Of a DNA stretch of 64,000 nucleotides, positions 20,601 through 30,221 are shown one piece after another (position 1 is the stretch's first letter; every line of letters begins with the position of its first letter). Made by a program: the position numbers and the translations under genes. Below the pieces are notes generated by a model. It was not told where the DNA came from, did no database searches, and was given only the letters and a program-made list of their open reading frames with translations. The DNA lies in assembly GCA_000333855.2 (NCBI GenBank), contig CM007333.1, positions 307,306-371,305 of the forward strand, written 5' to 3'. Source of the stretch: Endotrypanum monterogeii (Eukaryota; Euglenozoa; Kinetoplastea; Trypanosomatida; Trypanosomatidae).

Positions 20601-22650
20601 CAGTCGGGAGGAGAGAGAGAGAGCAGTCATCACCGGAGGATCGACTTTTATGCGTACGCACACATCCTCTAACTGTAGTAACCACATACGTGACGTGGGC
20701 GTACGGCGGCTCTGACCTGAGGCGGGCACCTCTGGCGCCTGCCGCGGTGGGAGAAAAAGAGGGGCACAGGTGAAGTGAGATGTTAAGCAAAACAGGGGCG
20801 GCGCCGGGGTACACCATGTGATCGGAGAAAGGCCACCAGTACGCGGCGTGTGACGCCGGTGGAGTGCCAGGTGCGTCACGTGACTTCCCGTCTTCGAGCA
20901 CTTCCCCTCTACCATCATCATAACCGGATCGACGAGACTGGGGTGTGTGGGTGCTGTCAGAACCACCGCCATTGTCGCAGGTGCGAGACTCAAAACCCAA
21001 GTAGACGGACGGGGGTATGGCGAAGGAGGCGCAGTGGCGCAGCGAGTATGGCGCGTCGCGGATGGAGGATGTACGCGTCGCAGCGACGATGGCCCGCAAC
21101 GCGCGTAGGGGTCGAACCTCCCCCATTCCCTGAGCGAGTAGGCTGATTCGCGACAGACACAGATAACGTGCGTACAGCTGCACGAGTGGCACACCGGCAA
21201 GAACGCGGTGGCGGTGCTCCCCTGGCGTGGTTGAGGGGGAGGTATCACTGTCGGATGGTGTGGAGCTCTTCAGCGGGGCAGCCGTACGCAAGATCGCCTC
21301 TCGTACCTGCAGCGAGTCCGCAATCCGGGCGAGCCGACGTTGATACAAGTCGAGCGATGCATTCCCCGCGGGGGCTGCCGATGCGGATGTTGGGGTGTGT
21401 ATCGATGACCGTGCTGCCTCGAGGCAAAGGGCGGCGATGCCTGCCACAATAGGCGCGGCGATGCTCGTCCCTGACACGGATCGCATCTGTAACACAGGGG
21501 AGACACGACGTACAGTCGCTGCAGGACGTTTTGCCATCGCCGAGACTCCCTGGACAGCCCACACGTCATGGCCAAGGGCCACGAGGTCGGGCTTGATACG
21601 TCCCGCGCCGAAGGGCAGTTCCCACGAGGTGGGGCCGCGGCCAGAGCAAAATGCGACATATTTGCGAGCGCGATCCGTTGAAGTCCAATTGGCGACGTCG
21701 GCCAGATCATCGGTGCCGCACGCGCGTGACCATCTCTTCGCCTGTGCGAGGTTGCAAACATTATCGAGCCGGAGGGCACCGACGGCCAATACACCGGGCA
21801 TGTCGGCCGGGCTTCGCACGCTGCCGAAGCGAGCACTGTCATTGCCGGCGGCTGCCACGACGATGACGCCGTGCTCGTGCATCAGCCTGTGGAGTTGGTC
21901 TTGTATCTGCGGGCTATCTTTATAGTCTTCGCCACCATAGGATAAACTGATCACATCCACAGCATTGTCGAGGTGTGGTCTGGGCGAGTGGGATGTATTC
22001 CACTGCATCGGCCGACGGTCGGTGGCACCCGCCTCCGCCTCGCGCAAGAGGATATCGAGTGCGCGGGTGATGAAGGATTTGCGTGTGCGGCCCTCCCTGT
22101 CAAAGACGCGAAACATTTGCACTGAGGCATGGGGGGCCAATCCAACGTATTCACGTATCAAATGGGGGGGGCTAAACCCGTCTTCCCAGACAGGCGCCTC
22201 TGGTCCTCCTCGAGCTAGAGGCGGCGGCGGCACCGACAGGTAACCGGCCAAGACGCTTATACTGCGCGTCCCGTGAGCACAGCCGACATCTTCACACGCG
22301 ACGCCAGGCACCACGCTCGTACAGGCAATAGAATTGCGACTGCTCTCTGCAATGCCCTCACAGACACCGGTATCAAGCAGCGCCACGCGGACCCCACGCC
22401 CAGAGAAGCAGGGGAGTTGCCTCGCGGCATCTTCGGAGGCGGAGACGCGGGCCAAGCTGTGGATGCAGCGGGTGCCATACGGGCCAAGGTAGTACTCACG
22501 GGGATTAATACTGAGCCCATGAGCAGAATTATCCGTGAAGTGGGGTGCAGCTCGCACAACTAGTATTTGTGGACCCCCTCCACTAGCATGGAGTGCGAGC
22601 AAAAGCAGAACATATATGATTGACTGACCATGCGAAAACAAGAACACCAT
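17659..22650 (-). CDS. SUB: subtilisin-like serine protease of the site-1 protease (SKI-1/MBTPS1) type
   Basis: 1663 residues from the ATG at 22650, which opens a clear signal peptide (hydrophobic core I-I-Y-V-L-L-L-L-A-L). The S8 catalytic domain carries D93 in LLDTG, H126 in HGT, oxyanion N270 in AAGND and S396 in SGTS. The block G-R-G-P-T-S-W-E-L-P followed by G-R-I-K-P-D (about 337-356) is diagnostic of site-1 protease rather than other subtilases. Downstream, blocks with W-L/F-x-P and H-T-N-L, an L-x-V-x-D-P-E-R segment with T-D-W-Y, and G-R-I-A-I-F-T-D-S-D follow the order of the mammalian S1P ectodomain. A single transmembrane helix lies near the C-terminus with a short cytoplasmic tail. 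It is longer than animal S1P (about 1050) because of Ser/Thr-rich insertions. It probably acts in the Golgi or secretory system as a processing protease. In Leishmania the SUB subtilase has been linked to maturation of tryparedoxin peroxidases (established knowledge, recalled). Confidence 0.92.
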   Translation of the reverse strand: MVFLFSHGQSIIYVLLLLALHASGGGPQILVVRAAPHFTDNSAHGLSINPREYYLGPYGTRCIHSLARVSASEDAARQLPCFSGRGVRVALLDTGVCEGIAESSRNSIACTSVVPGVACEDVGCAHGTRSISVLAGYLSVPPPPLARGGPEAPVWEDGFSPPHLIREYVGLAPHASVQMFRVFDREGRTRKSFITRALDILLREAEAGATDRRPMQWNTSHSPRPHLDNAVDVISLSYGGEDYKDSPQIQDQLHRLMHEHGVIVVAAAGNDSARFGSVRSPADMPGVLAVGALRLDNVCNLAQAKRWSRACGTDDLADVANWTSTDRARKYVAFCSGRGPTSWELPFGAGRIKPDLVALGHDVWAVQGVSAMAKRPAATVRRVSPVLQMRSVSGTSIAAPIVAGIAALCLEAARSSIHTPTSASAAPAGNASLDLYQRRLARIADSLQVREAILRTAAPLKSSTPSDSDTSPSTTPGEHRHRVLAGVPLVQLYARYLCLSRISLLAQGMGEVRPLRALRAIVAATRTSSIRDAPYSLRHCASFAIPPSVYLGFESRTCDNGGGSDSTHTPQSRRSGYDDGRGEVLEDGKSRDAPGTPPASHAAYWWPFSDHMVYPGAAPVLLNISLHLCPSFSPTAAGARGARLRSEPPYAHVTYVVTTVRGCVRTHKSRSSGDDCSLSLLPTDAPGRRTGGAVHSISLANLAAHNAFPTSFSQIEEFKKNETTGIGQGQREKETYRFVKRRSAPQRWLAGLLRVATELTVMTGGSGTHRSSGQRQPKKMPTTSFSLSVALSSPPSAETHLCYEPATRTVSVRSVATERSMMHGNNTHADRNSFDDSDDNGGCVPLFNAFRALHVEGALHIFTGDFPSPSSQPSLTVPLHVRLLQPPPRAQRVLIDTSLDWFNPTTPNSTLFIPGDDPHDSPTGGAGMAPRCGGMRHGYPRAYAEASGGDHPHTNLSLLWLYLRHTLGLAVEVFPLLHTSTMGTPMSTGGNATASPSAEVRSASNLLRSAQGSSAGVMAARVGTLIVIDPERPLTAEMRRLLTRAVLNDGADHPTDGLNVVLVTDWYSANVSARMRWTRGGSTKEKSCFSDEGDVVRSLRTRRRWPNGTVSGLAGTSHVPSWNRWLSELSVASGSRTGCSDCHGVTSQHNSDPFSATAALPFVLSDDIVMDGVLVVDAAAPERRGQSDDNAKRTHGSVTTAETVAVRSLGQLNAAGVLLWRYPVQTPLKQKQKTERHTAKVSATPSAHGSGGEAVMCNIMPRWAQQQRRLVKRFVVAEVENLTVTTRDTWESMPNIDWWKEMRRIKGLEAMEKGAEAPSANETQVQESLSYGVFGFLTPPPLSTRNTTNYPRPGRIAIFTDSDCLSTSDHHVQAVLGELEGLLYPPAVSPGAACATWGCFAHSPEGQKLLQAESTHSSTCVELLKEMLLWTHTGNLYRWQEASKLHCEARTWAREAHGCPLNSTPNEHRVKEDEAGPDSDDSGPSDTRFDDLLGTAPERAEVGEVVWRLWSSLGDVPARDTAQASPERLAGKRNVWGDDAAGQKHALDRMMDALMVKYHGDWRVHLEDCDVAHACTSAVGDSPVPPLPTSDDKWCDLASAPPPPQDLFSAESILPSSYMPDALRWLLHPIVLGQLMLGATASACLLFCRLVTSRGHAQDTSPH

Positions 22651-23650
22651 CACAATCGCCTCCCCACAACAAATGAGGGAGGGGAGGGATGGGTGCGCGA
22701 CGAATACGTTGTGTGTGTGTGTGTGTGTGTGTTCGTGTGTAAGCGAGGGAAACAAAGAAAGAAAAGGAGGGCTTCGTGGCACATGGTTGTGTGCTGTTCC
22801 ATAGAGATGTGTTCATCGCCCTGCCGACGCTTTGGTACGCATTCCCCACTCGTGCACGATCAGGGTAGGTATCATCACGAGGAGAGGCGAGAGTGTTGCT
22901 ATAGAAACTCATGTGACCTCGCACGTCCGACGAGGCGTGTCTGTGCTTCCATGGGTGTCGGAACACTCGGATACCGGCCCCTCTCGTTCTCCTCTACCTG
23001 CTCTTCCTCCTTTGTAGAAAGAAAAAAAAAAATAACGATGACGACAGTTTTTTGTTTGTTTGTTTGTTTGGCGGGGGCTGAAACGTTTTCCCTAAAAGAA
23101 GAAAAAGAAACAACACCAATTCATACAGAGGCGCAAAACGGGGACCACACGGAGCGGCTCCGTCGGAGCGACACAAATGAGACATACCCCCTCCCCCTCC
23201 CCCCATTATCCTATTCGATGTCCTCCCTCGCCCTCTCAACAACACATATAGAACAGCACGAGGAGTTCGCAACTAGACACCAGAAGTCACCATTGTCTAT
23301 CCCTTGAAGGGATTTGGAGGGGGTGCCGGGAGACGCGTACGTTACCCACTTTTTGCTTCCCTATAAATATATATATATATATATATATAAATGCGTGTGC
23401 TCGTGGGGTGCAACGGCTTTACTTTACATCGCGAAGCGGAAATCTGAGAGAAAAAAAACATTGATGACACACACACACACACACAAGAAAAAAAAAAGGC
23501 GCACGTAACATACCTTCCTTTTTCTCAAGAGGAAAGCAGGGAGGGAGGAGGACTGCTCTTGGGTTGACCCATAGATCCTCATCAGGGGTGACGGCAATGC
23601 ATCGGTAGAGGGTGATTAGCGAGGCAGCGCGCCAGCACCTCGGCTCATAT
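22651..23650. other. intergenic spacer
   Basis: (GT)n at 22708-22732, pyrimidine-rich minus-strand sequence near 22745-22775, a (TTTG)n array near 23050-23070, (TA)n at about 23364-23388 and (CA)n at about 23468-23485. No gene was recognised. Confidence 0.55.
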
Positions 23651-24367
23651 TCACGACGGGCTTGTCATCATCGGCGGGGCCTGCGTGTTGGTGGCCAAGA
23701 GTTGCATCGCCAGCCAGTGCACCGGATTGTCGGGCTTCAGCTTGGCTAGTCCTGACAGAGCTGGCACCAATGCTTGCTTTAAATGTGCTTGCACGTACTC
23801 CTGTGAGACCGCAGAGGTTGGTACATCCTCCGCTAGCATGCGGGGGAACAACAGCGCCACGGACTTCCTCGCTCCACTTGGCGTCTGCGATGTCCACAAC
23901 GGAAGTCTGCGGCCCTGGACATGATGCTGCTCCAGGAACGCGTTCAGCACATCTGCGTCATCGGTGCATAGCTGCTTCGCCATGAACGAGTGAATCAGTT
24001 CATGACAGTTGGTGCGAGCTACGACAAACAAATATGCTGTGCCAACCAGGTCCTCCGTCGTCGCCGGCGGAAACATCGGGAGGGCAGCTTGTGTCCGCGA
24101 ATCGTCTGCCAGCACCTGTGCAGGTGACGCAGCCACCGGGGGTATCAGCGACTGGTCTAGCTCCACTGTCAGCTTCTCTGCCATCTCCTCGTTCAGGAGG
24201 CGCAGCTCCTCACGCACGACAATGAAGCCGGCATCGTATAGTTTATATTTGAGGTACTGAACAAACTCACGTTCCCGCGCAAAGGCAGGCGTGATGATGA
24301 GCAGTGCTTTACTGACGTTGCCAGCGAGCGGGTAGGCGCTGGCGCCGTTGCCGTCCGCAGATGACAT
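23651..24367 (-). CDS. NDK-like domain plus Dpy-30 motif protein (NME5/radial-spoke type), catalytically degenerate
   Basis: 238 residues from the ATG at 24367; an A-run immediately precedes it on the minus strand. Residues about 20-180 follow the nucleoside diphosphate kinase fold, starting A-L-L-I-I-T-P and continuing with F-V-Q-Y-L-K-Y-K-L-Y-D-A-G-F. At the site where active NDKs carry H-G-S-D, this protein reads W158-T-S-Q, followed by the usual A-x-K-S-V helix and F-P. Residues 200-228 form a Dpy-30 dimerisation motif (A-L-x-x-L-A-K-L-K-P-D-N-P then W-L-A). NDK plus Dpy-30 is the layout of NME5, a radial-spoke-associated axonemal protein, so a flagellar structural role is likely rather than nucleotide phosphorylation. 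I am confident of the domain order and fairly confident of inactivity. Confidence 0.8.
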   Translation of the reverse strand: MSSADGNGASAYPLAGNVSKALLIITPAFAREREFVQYLKYKLYDAGFIVVREELRLLNEEMAEKLTVELDQSLIPPVAASPAQVLADDSRTQAALPMFPPATTEDLVGTAYLFVVARTNCHELIHSFMAKQLCTDDADVLNAFLEQHHVQGRRLPLWTSQTPSGARKSVALLFPRMLAEDVPTSAVSQEYVQAHLKQALVPALSGLAKLKPDNPVHWLAMQLLATNTQAPPMMTSPS

Positions 24368-25449
24368 TTTTTTTTTCCAGAGAAGGCGGCAGGAGAAGGG
24401 GTGGGGGTGGGGGGAGATCTGTGTGTATGTATCTCGATGTGTATACTGAAGGAGTGGGGGTGCAGGGGCGGTAGGCGTAGATGGTTTCACGGGTGTGTCG
24501 CCGATGCAAGGAGTCAAATACAATGGAAGCTGTGAGTCAGTTGGTGAAGGCAAAAGAAGAAAGAATCAAAAGAGGGGAAGAGGTGAGAGGGGAGGGCGGG
24601 ATAAGAAGTTATCATCGTACTAGTTGGGGGAAGGGGGCTAGAAAGCAGGTGCAGTTCTATTTCTTGGTGCCCCTGAAGGCGTTGCCTGAGCACCCCGACA
24701 GTGCAGTCGGCCGAGTGCCTCCGGACAGGAGCCTAAATGAGAAGAGAGCGAGAGGACTGTGTGTGTGTGCGTGTCTCGAGGGAGGAGGAGGGAGGGGGGG
24801 GGGGCACATGACTGGTGACCACTCCTGTAAACCTATTTTCTATATTTCGTTATCATGCTCCTATTGCAGCCACATACGCACTTGCACACATCACAAACAC
24901 TCCCTCCTCCCACCCCCACAGAGACACACAGGTTTAGGATTATTCACAAAACAACAACAACAACAACAACAACACACACACAACAAAAAAAAAAAAATGG
25001 CTGCGAGGGAGTGAGGAGGGGGTTTCTGCTTCTGGTAACGGCGGTTTCTTTTACTTTTTATTTTTGTTGTTGTTTGTTCAAGTGGAAGAAGAAGAAGAAA
25101 AGAAGTGGGTGCGATCAGACTGATTTGTGCTCTTCCATCGCCAACTTCGAATGCAACCGCGTACACACCTCGCGTCTACGCATCCGCACACCCGCAATCG
25201 AAACAAGACAACAACAACAAAAGAGAGTTGTGATCATGTGCTCATATATTATGCCTTGCCTTAAACGAAGGCTGTCATGAGGGAAGGGGGGGGGGAGATG
25301 CACACTGATAGGAAAGGAGCGGGCGAACACAGAGATGAAGCTCTGTGAGACAAGAGCAACAACAACAAAAAAAGATGCCACGAGAAAAAAAAACACAAAC
25401 AATGCCACATAAGACTGTTCAGGTGATAGTCATGGGCACAACGCCCCCC

Positions 25450-26078
25450 CCCTCCTTCACAGAGTAGAGGTGAGGGAGAGGAGAGAAGGGGAAAAACATA
25501 TGTGTGTGTGTGAAGCAAAAAAAAAAAAAAAAGGAGGGGGAGGAGATGGAAGAAAGACCGACGGGTTGTTTTCTTGTTGGTGCACCCGTGAATGCTACTT
25601 CAACCACGCAGCGTCACGTGTGTCTGTGTGTGGTTCAGATAAGTGGGTGGGTGTACACAACTCTGCACAGCCCACAGAGGTGCCCACAACCCCACATCAC
25701 CCCATCGCCTGGAGCGATGGCAGCTGTGCGCAACTGGTGGAGCAACAAACCGCTCACATGACCCAGAGGCCGTCCCCACACCGAACTCGTGCACCATGCC
25801 GTCCCGGGGGGTCTCACCAGGAGACCTCTCGAACACTCCCCCCCCCCCAGCCCTACTGCGCTTCCGTGGATTTGACTCGAATCACTTCAGCAGACCTCTA
25901 TTATCCATTCCTCTAGCTCGTATGGGTAGGCAAATAGCACCACACCGTAGCGGTGCGTCTCGCTGACTCCTTCCCCCCTCCCTTACCCCACCCTCCACTC
26001 ACGCCGAGGTGCGCTGATGAGCATCCACTGTCATTTTGATGGCCCCCTCCCTTCTCCGTCTCCGTCTCCCCCTTCCTC
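25450..26078. repeat. dispersed repeat, copy 1
   Basis: Starts at a CCTCCTTCACAGAG block and ends at the N gap. It includes an A-run, a GACCGACGGGTTGTTTTC block, the core with GCCGTCCCGGGG, a C-run and a pyrimidine-rich right end. It differs from copies 2 and 3 by a handful of single-base insertions (for example an extra G in the GGGG run, an extra C in CACCAGG). Possibly SIDER-like, but the class is not proven. Same orientation as the other copies. Confidence 0.85.
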
Positions 26079-26088
26079 NNNNNNNNNN
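26079..26088. other. assembly gap (10 N)
   Basis: Ten N between the right end of repeat copy 1 and a (TA)n array. Confidence 0.98.
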
Positions 26089-26123
<35 letters not shown>

Positions 26124-26269
26124 ATATATTCCACAACTCACAGGAGTGGAAGCTGGTTTGGGGATCAAATCTCCCTCCCTGCTGTGAGGAATACAATCTG
26201 TGAAGGAGGCGGCAAGAGATGCGCAAATAATGAGTTCTTTCATATATCCGAGAGCGAAAATCTACTTCC

Positions 26270-26911
26270 CCTCCTTCACAGAGTAGAGGTGAGGGAGAGG
26301 AGAAAAGGGGAAAAACATATGTGTGTGTGTGTGTGAAGCAAAAAAAAAAAAAAAGGAGGGGGAGGAGATGGAAGAAAGACCGACGGGTTGTTTTCTTGTT
26401 GGTGCACCCGTGGATGCTACTTCAACCACGCAGCGTCACGTGTGTCTGTGTGTGGTTCAGATAAGTGGGTGGGTGTACACAACTCTGCACAGCCCACAGA
26501 GGTGCCCACAACCCCACATCACCCCATCGCCTGGAGCGATGGCAGCTGTGCGCAACTGGTGGAGCAACAAACCGCTCACATGACCCAGAGGCCGTCCCCA
26601 CACCGAACTCGTGCACCATGCCGTCCCGGGGGTCTCACAGGAGACCTCTCGAACACTCCCCCCCCCCCAGCCCTATGCGCTTCGTGGATTTGACTCGAAT
26701 CACTTCAGCAGACCTCTATTATCCATTCCTCTAGCTCGTATGGGGTAGGCAAATGCACCCACACCGTAGCGGTGCGTCTCGCTGACTCCTTCCCCCCCTC
26801 CCTTACCCCACCCTCCACTCACGCCGAGGTGCGCTGATGAGCATCCACTGTCATTTTGATGGCCCCCTCCCTTCTCCGTCTCCGTCTCCCCCTTCCTCCC
26901 TACAGGTACGC
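26270..26911. repeat. dispersed repeat, copy 2
   Basis: Full-length copy from the CCTCCTTCACAGAG block to TACAGGTACGC, about 640 bp. The right end is shared exactly with copy 3, after which the two sequences diverge, so the element boundary is near 26911. It lies in tandem with copy 1, separated by about 190 bp of unrelated sequence. Confidence 0.88.
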
Positions 26912-27100
26912 GTTGCGCGTGCCTGTGCACACCTCCGCATGAGTGTGGTTTTTTTTCGCATATAAATCTTCTTTCTGAAATACAGCTGGACTTCATCTCA
27001 ACCCCACCTCCTCCAAAGATTCAATAGACACAAACACGCACACACACATATGTATATATATAAAAATAAATCAACGCTTTTTTTTTGTTGTTGTTGTTCT

Positions 27101-28027
27101 TTAGAAGTTGAATATGTTATCTGCATTGTAACCGAGGCGCATGAGGTTTGGCTGGATCGCCATCTGCACCATCGGCGGGGGGCCGCACATGAGTGCCATG
27201 ACTGATTTGATTCCAGCGTTCTGCGGCACACTTTTGTCACCGAGCAAGTCAGGCACCGGCAGATGCGCGCGGAACATGTTTTCGTTGACGTAGCCGACGT
27301 CGTATTTCCACTCAGGTGACACATCGCGGTCAATGGTATACCACACGTGGAAGCGGTCGTCGTTCGCGGCCGCCTCGTCAAGCTCCTTGCGCAGCAATAT
27401 GTCCTGTTCTGTCTGGTTAGCGTACACAAGGAACACCTTCGTGCGATCCTCTTTGTTTTTCTTTATGGCGTGAATGATCTGAAGGATCGGCGTGATTCCA
27501 GTACCGCCGGCGATGGCCGCGTAGGCGTCGACTTGCTGTGTGACGATACCACGGCCTGGTTTGTTGATGCGCGAGGTGCCGTTGCCGAGGTACGTCAGCT
27601 TTCCCTGTGGACCACGCATCTCTATTTTGTCTCCGATATTCATTTGATACATGTGCTGCGAGAGTCGGCCGCCATTCGGGAATTTGGGGTGCACACCGCT
27701 GAAGTAGACTTTGATCATGAAATCAACGTAGCCCTTCTCGTCATCGCTGGATATGGGCGTGTAGGAGTGTGTGACCGTCTCGGTTTTGCCAGCGGTGGTA
27801 CAATTTGCACGGAGTATTATGTGCTGCCCAATGGGCAGCCCCAGCGTCTGTGTGGCATCCTCGAGGGCGAAGCGGAAAATAAAAGTGTCATGGCTCACCT
27901 CGATTCGCTTTATTAGCTTGAATAATTTGAACATCGTCGGGTCCAGTGCCACCTTCGATGTGTACTTAAACATAAAGGCAAAGAAAGCCGCCATACTGGC
28001 AACAATTAAGAGAAGAATGCAAATCAT
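27101..28027 (-). CDS. NADH-cytochrome b5 reductase, membrane-anchored
   Basis: 308 residues from the ATG at 28027, close to the length of animal and fungal cytochrome b5 reductases. An N-terminal hydrophobic anchor (about residues 2-20) is followed by the FAD-binding barrel: G-Q-H-I near 67, H87-S-Y89-T-P-I-S-S, then D-D-E-K-G-Y-V-D and P-K-F-P-N-G-G-R-L-S-Q in family order, and R-G-P-Q-G near 138-142. The NADH-binding domain has G-G-T-G-I-T-P at 174-180 and C-G-P-P-P-M from 281, ending in the usual hydrophobic C-terminus (D-N-I-F-N-F). Its role is electron transfer from NADH to cytochrome b5 for desaturases and related reactions, at ER or outer mitochondrial membrane. The usual Arg of the R-x-Y-T FAD motif is His87 here, which is odd. 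Splicing may use the CACACACAG just before the A-rich leader. Confidence 0.9.
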   Translation of the reverse strand: MICILLLIVASMAAFFAFMFKYTSKVALDPTMFKLFKLIKRIEVSHDTFIFRFALEDATQTLGLPIGQHIILRANCTTAGKTETVTHSYTPISSDDEKGYVDFMIKVYFSGVHPKFPNGGRLSQHMYQMNIGDKIEMRGPQGKLTYLGNGTSRINKPGRGIVTQQVDAYAAIAGGTGITPILQIIHAIKKNKEDRTKVFLVYANQTEQDILLRKELDEAAANDDRFHVWYTIDRDVSPEWKYDVGYVNENMFRAHLPVPDLLGDKSVPQNAGIKSVMALMCGPPPMVQMAIQPNLMRLGYNADNIFNF

Positions 28028-30221
28028 TATGTTCTTTTTTTTTCTTTTCAAGTCTGTGTGTGTGGAGTGAGGCTTACACAGCACGGATCTCTAAAGGAGT
28101 CCGATAAAGAAAGAAGGGAGGAATGTTGATGAGACTGATGGGAATTTGTGTACCGTAATGTGATGCAATATATAGATATAGATATATGACAAGGGGAAGG
28201 GGCAGTGCAGCATTATTTCTGTTTTGGTTTTTATTCTTATTTCTTTCGTTGAACCATAAACCATCCACCGAATTTGGGTGTTACTGAGCTGCGTGAGCAG
28301 ATGCTGTTGACTTGTAGGGACGCCGCTGCCCGCCATCCAAAGAGAAGAGAGAGATGTCGGGGGTGGGGGTGGGGGGGGGGGGTGGAACAGCTGACAGTAT
28401 TTTTCATTCGGTTCCAACTATTTCTCCCAGCTCAGTTTGGCACACTCTTACTGTCCCTCGCACTTTTTTTTTTTTTTCGCGTATCCATAAGAGGGAAACA
28501 CACATGCTCGACGACACACAAAGGCAACAAAAAAAAGCGCACTACCGCTTTCAGTTAGTGAAAACAAAAATATAACTGCACAGAGACAAACATATATATA
28601 TATATATCCATGTATATTATATGTTAGCATACAGAAAAGACAGGCGGAGATAGGAAGGGGGTGGGGGAGAGGAAAGAAGAGGAAAAACCGGGTGAGACGT
28701 GCATGTCATCAAAATATGGCAGAAGGCACTTACCATTCTCTCGAGAGGGAGAGGAGAGGGGGGGGAGAGGGGGGGGGGTAAGCGGATAGGCAGAACAAAC
28801 GAAAACATTGACATCAGTTGACCACGACGGAAAAAAAAAAGATATTGCTTTATGAATGTGTAGCGTGCAAGACATACTCACACACACATACAGAGATATG
28901 TATATATATATATATATATATATACATTTCAGCTGTGAAAAAAAAAAAAACTATGTTTATACTTTTGCGGGCATGTCATATATATATACATATTTTTATA
29001 TAGATGGCATGACGTGTATGCATGCGTTTCATGGATGCATGTTGACATATAGTAGTTTCTTTCCGTATACAGCAGGAAATGAGGTCCGAGACACACGTAC
29101 ACACGCATACGCAGAAAAAAACAACAACTGAAAAATGTCGAAGGGACGAGCACCAAGCAAAAAAAAAAAAAAATGAAGACAAAAAAGAAGTGGAAGAGGA
29201 AGGGAGCGGGAGCTAACGCAATCTAATGCAATCTCTAGATGTTTCTACATCAACTGTACATACACATATATATGTGTTGCACCTCGACATTCCCTATCTT
29301 TGCATCTTCAACAAAGACCACCGGCTGAACCCTACTTCAACGCCTCTGGAGGTGTTCATATATGCATACATGCATATATGTCGATAAAAAAAGAAAATGA
29401 TTTGTTGGGTGTGGATTGTGGGATGGAAGGGAGACAGGGAGGAGGAAGAAGCGGGAGGCGTACGGTGGCACTCCTCGACATGATATTAGTGTTTATATAT
29501 ATATATATATATATTTTGTTTGTTTGTTTGTGTGTTTATGGGCGTTCGTGTGTTACGTTTCGCTCTCTTCTACAAATCTCTTGTTGAGTGTATATTCTAT
29601 CTCTCTCTACCCTCCCCACCTCCGTCCCTAACAAAAAAAAAAAATGAGATGAAATGAAACATACGATGTCTGTTTTTTTTTTTTTTACATGTTTTAATTG
29701 ATTCCTGTATAACACCAAAACCGAAAGAGTAACAACAAACACAACAACAAGAGAAAGAAATAAAAATAAAAAAACGACAAGAAGAACCATGTTTTAATAT
29801 TATTATTATTATTTTTTTTTCATAATAATAAAGGTGTATCAGAAAGTAGTATTTTTCCATATCTCCTCCCTCACCCACTCCACCCTTCGTCCTTCACGCA
29901 CAGAGACATATATGCATATATACTTCCAAGGCGCGTGGGTCGTTTTTTTTTTTGGGGGGGGGGGAGGGGGTTGCGAGTGGGTGAGGGCGGAGTGGGAGGG
30001 AGGGGGGGGGAGGGATAAGATGAGATCCCCAAAAAAGTTTCCAGTCCATTTCATTTCCATCTCATATGTTCGATGTCGACGGGATTCATCGGGGAGGGAG
30101 GGCACGTGCGATACAACTGACCGACAGGTATGAATTAAAAAAAAAACATATTTATATATTTATATATATATGTGTACGATATATATAGTATACTATTATG
30201 TATATCCTGTCGAGGCTGTCT
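28028..30221. other. intergenic spacer, 2.2 kb
   Basis: 3' flank of the intact HECT-like gene plus leader of the reductase gene. It contains (TA)n near 28592-28606, 28902-28923, 29495-29514 and 30150-30190, A13 and T11-13 homopolymers, a C/G-run near 28370-28383, and a (TTA)n/T-run near 29800-29820. No gene was recognised. Confidence 0.6.

Larger units (their letters stand above)
24368..27100. other. long intergenic spacer holding two copies of a dispersed repeat
   Basis: 3' flank of the cytochrome b5 reductase gene and leader of the NME5-like gene. It holds (CAA)n then A-run near 24950-24997, many short homopolymers, two copies of the roughly 0.6 kb repeat and a 10-N gap between them. No gene was recognised; open frames inside the repeat are too short and low in complexity. 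Confidence 0.6.

Noticed and set aside
25504..25761. Open frame inside repeat copy 1, also present in copies 2 and 3
   Set aside because: Starts in an A-run, changes length between copies through single-base indels and has no coding character.
26690..26705. tRNA-like B box (ATTCGAGTC) in the repeats
   Set aside because: No A box, no acceptor or anticodon stem; a nine-base near-match is weak evidence for a tRNA-derived element.
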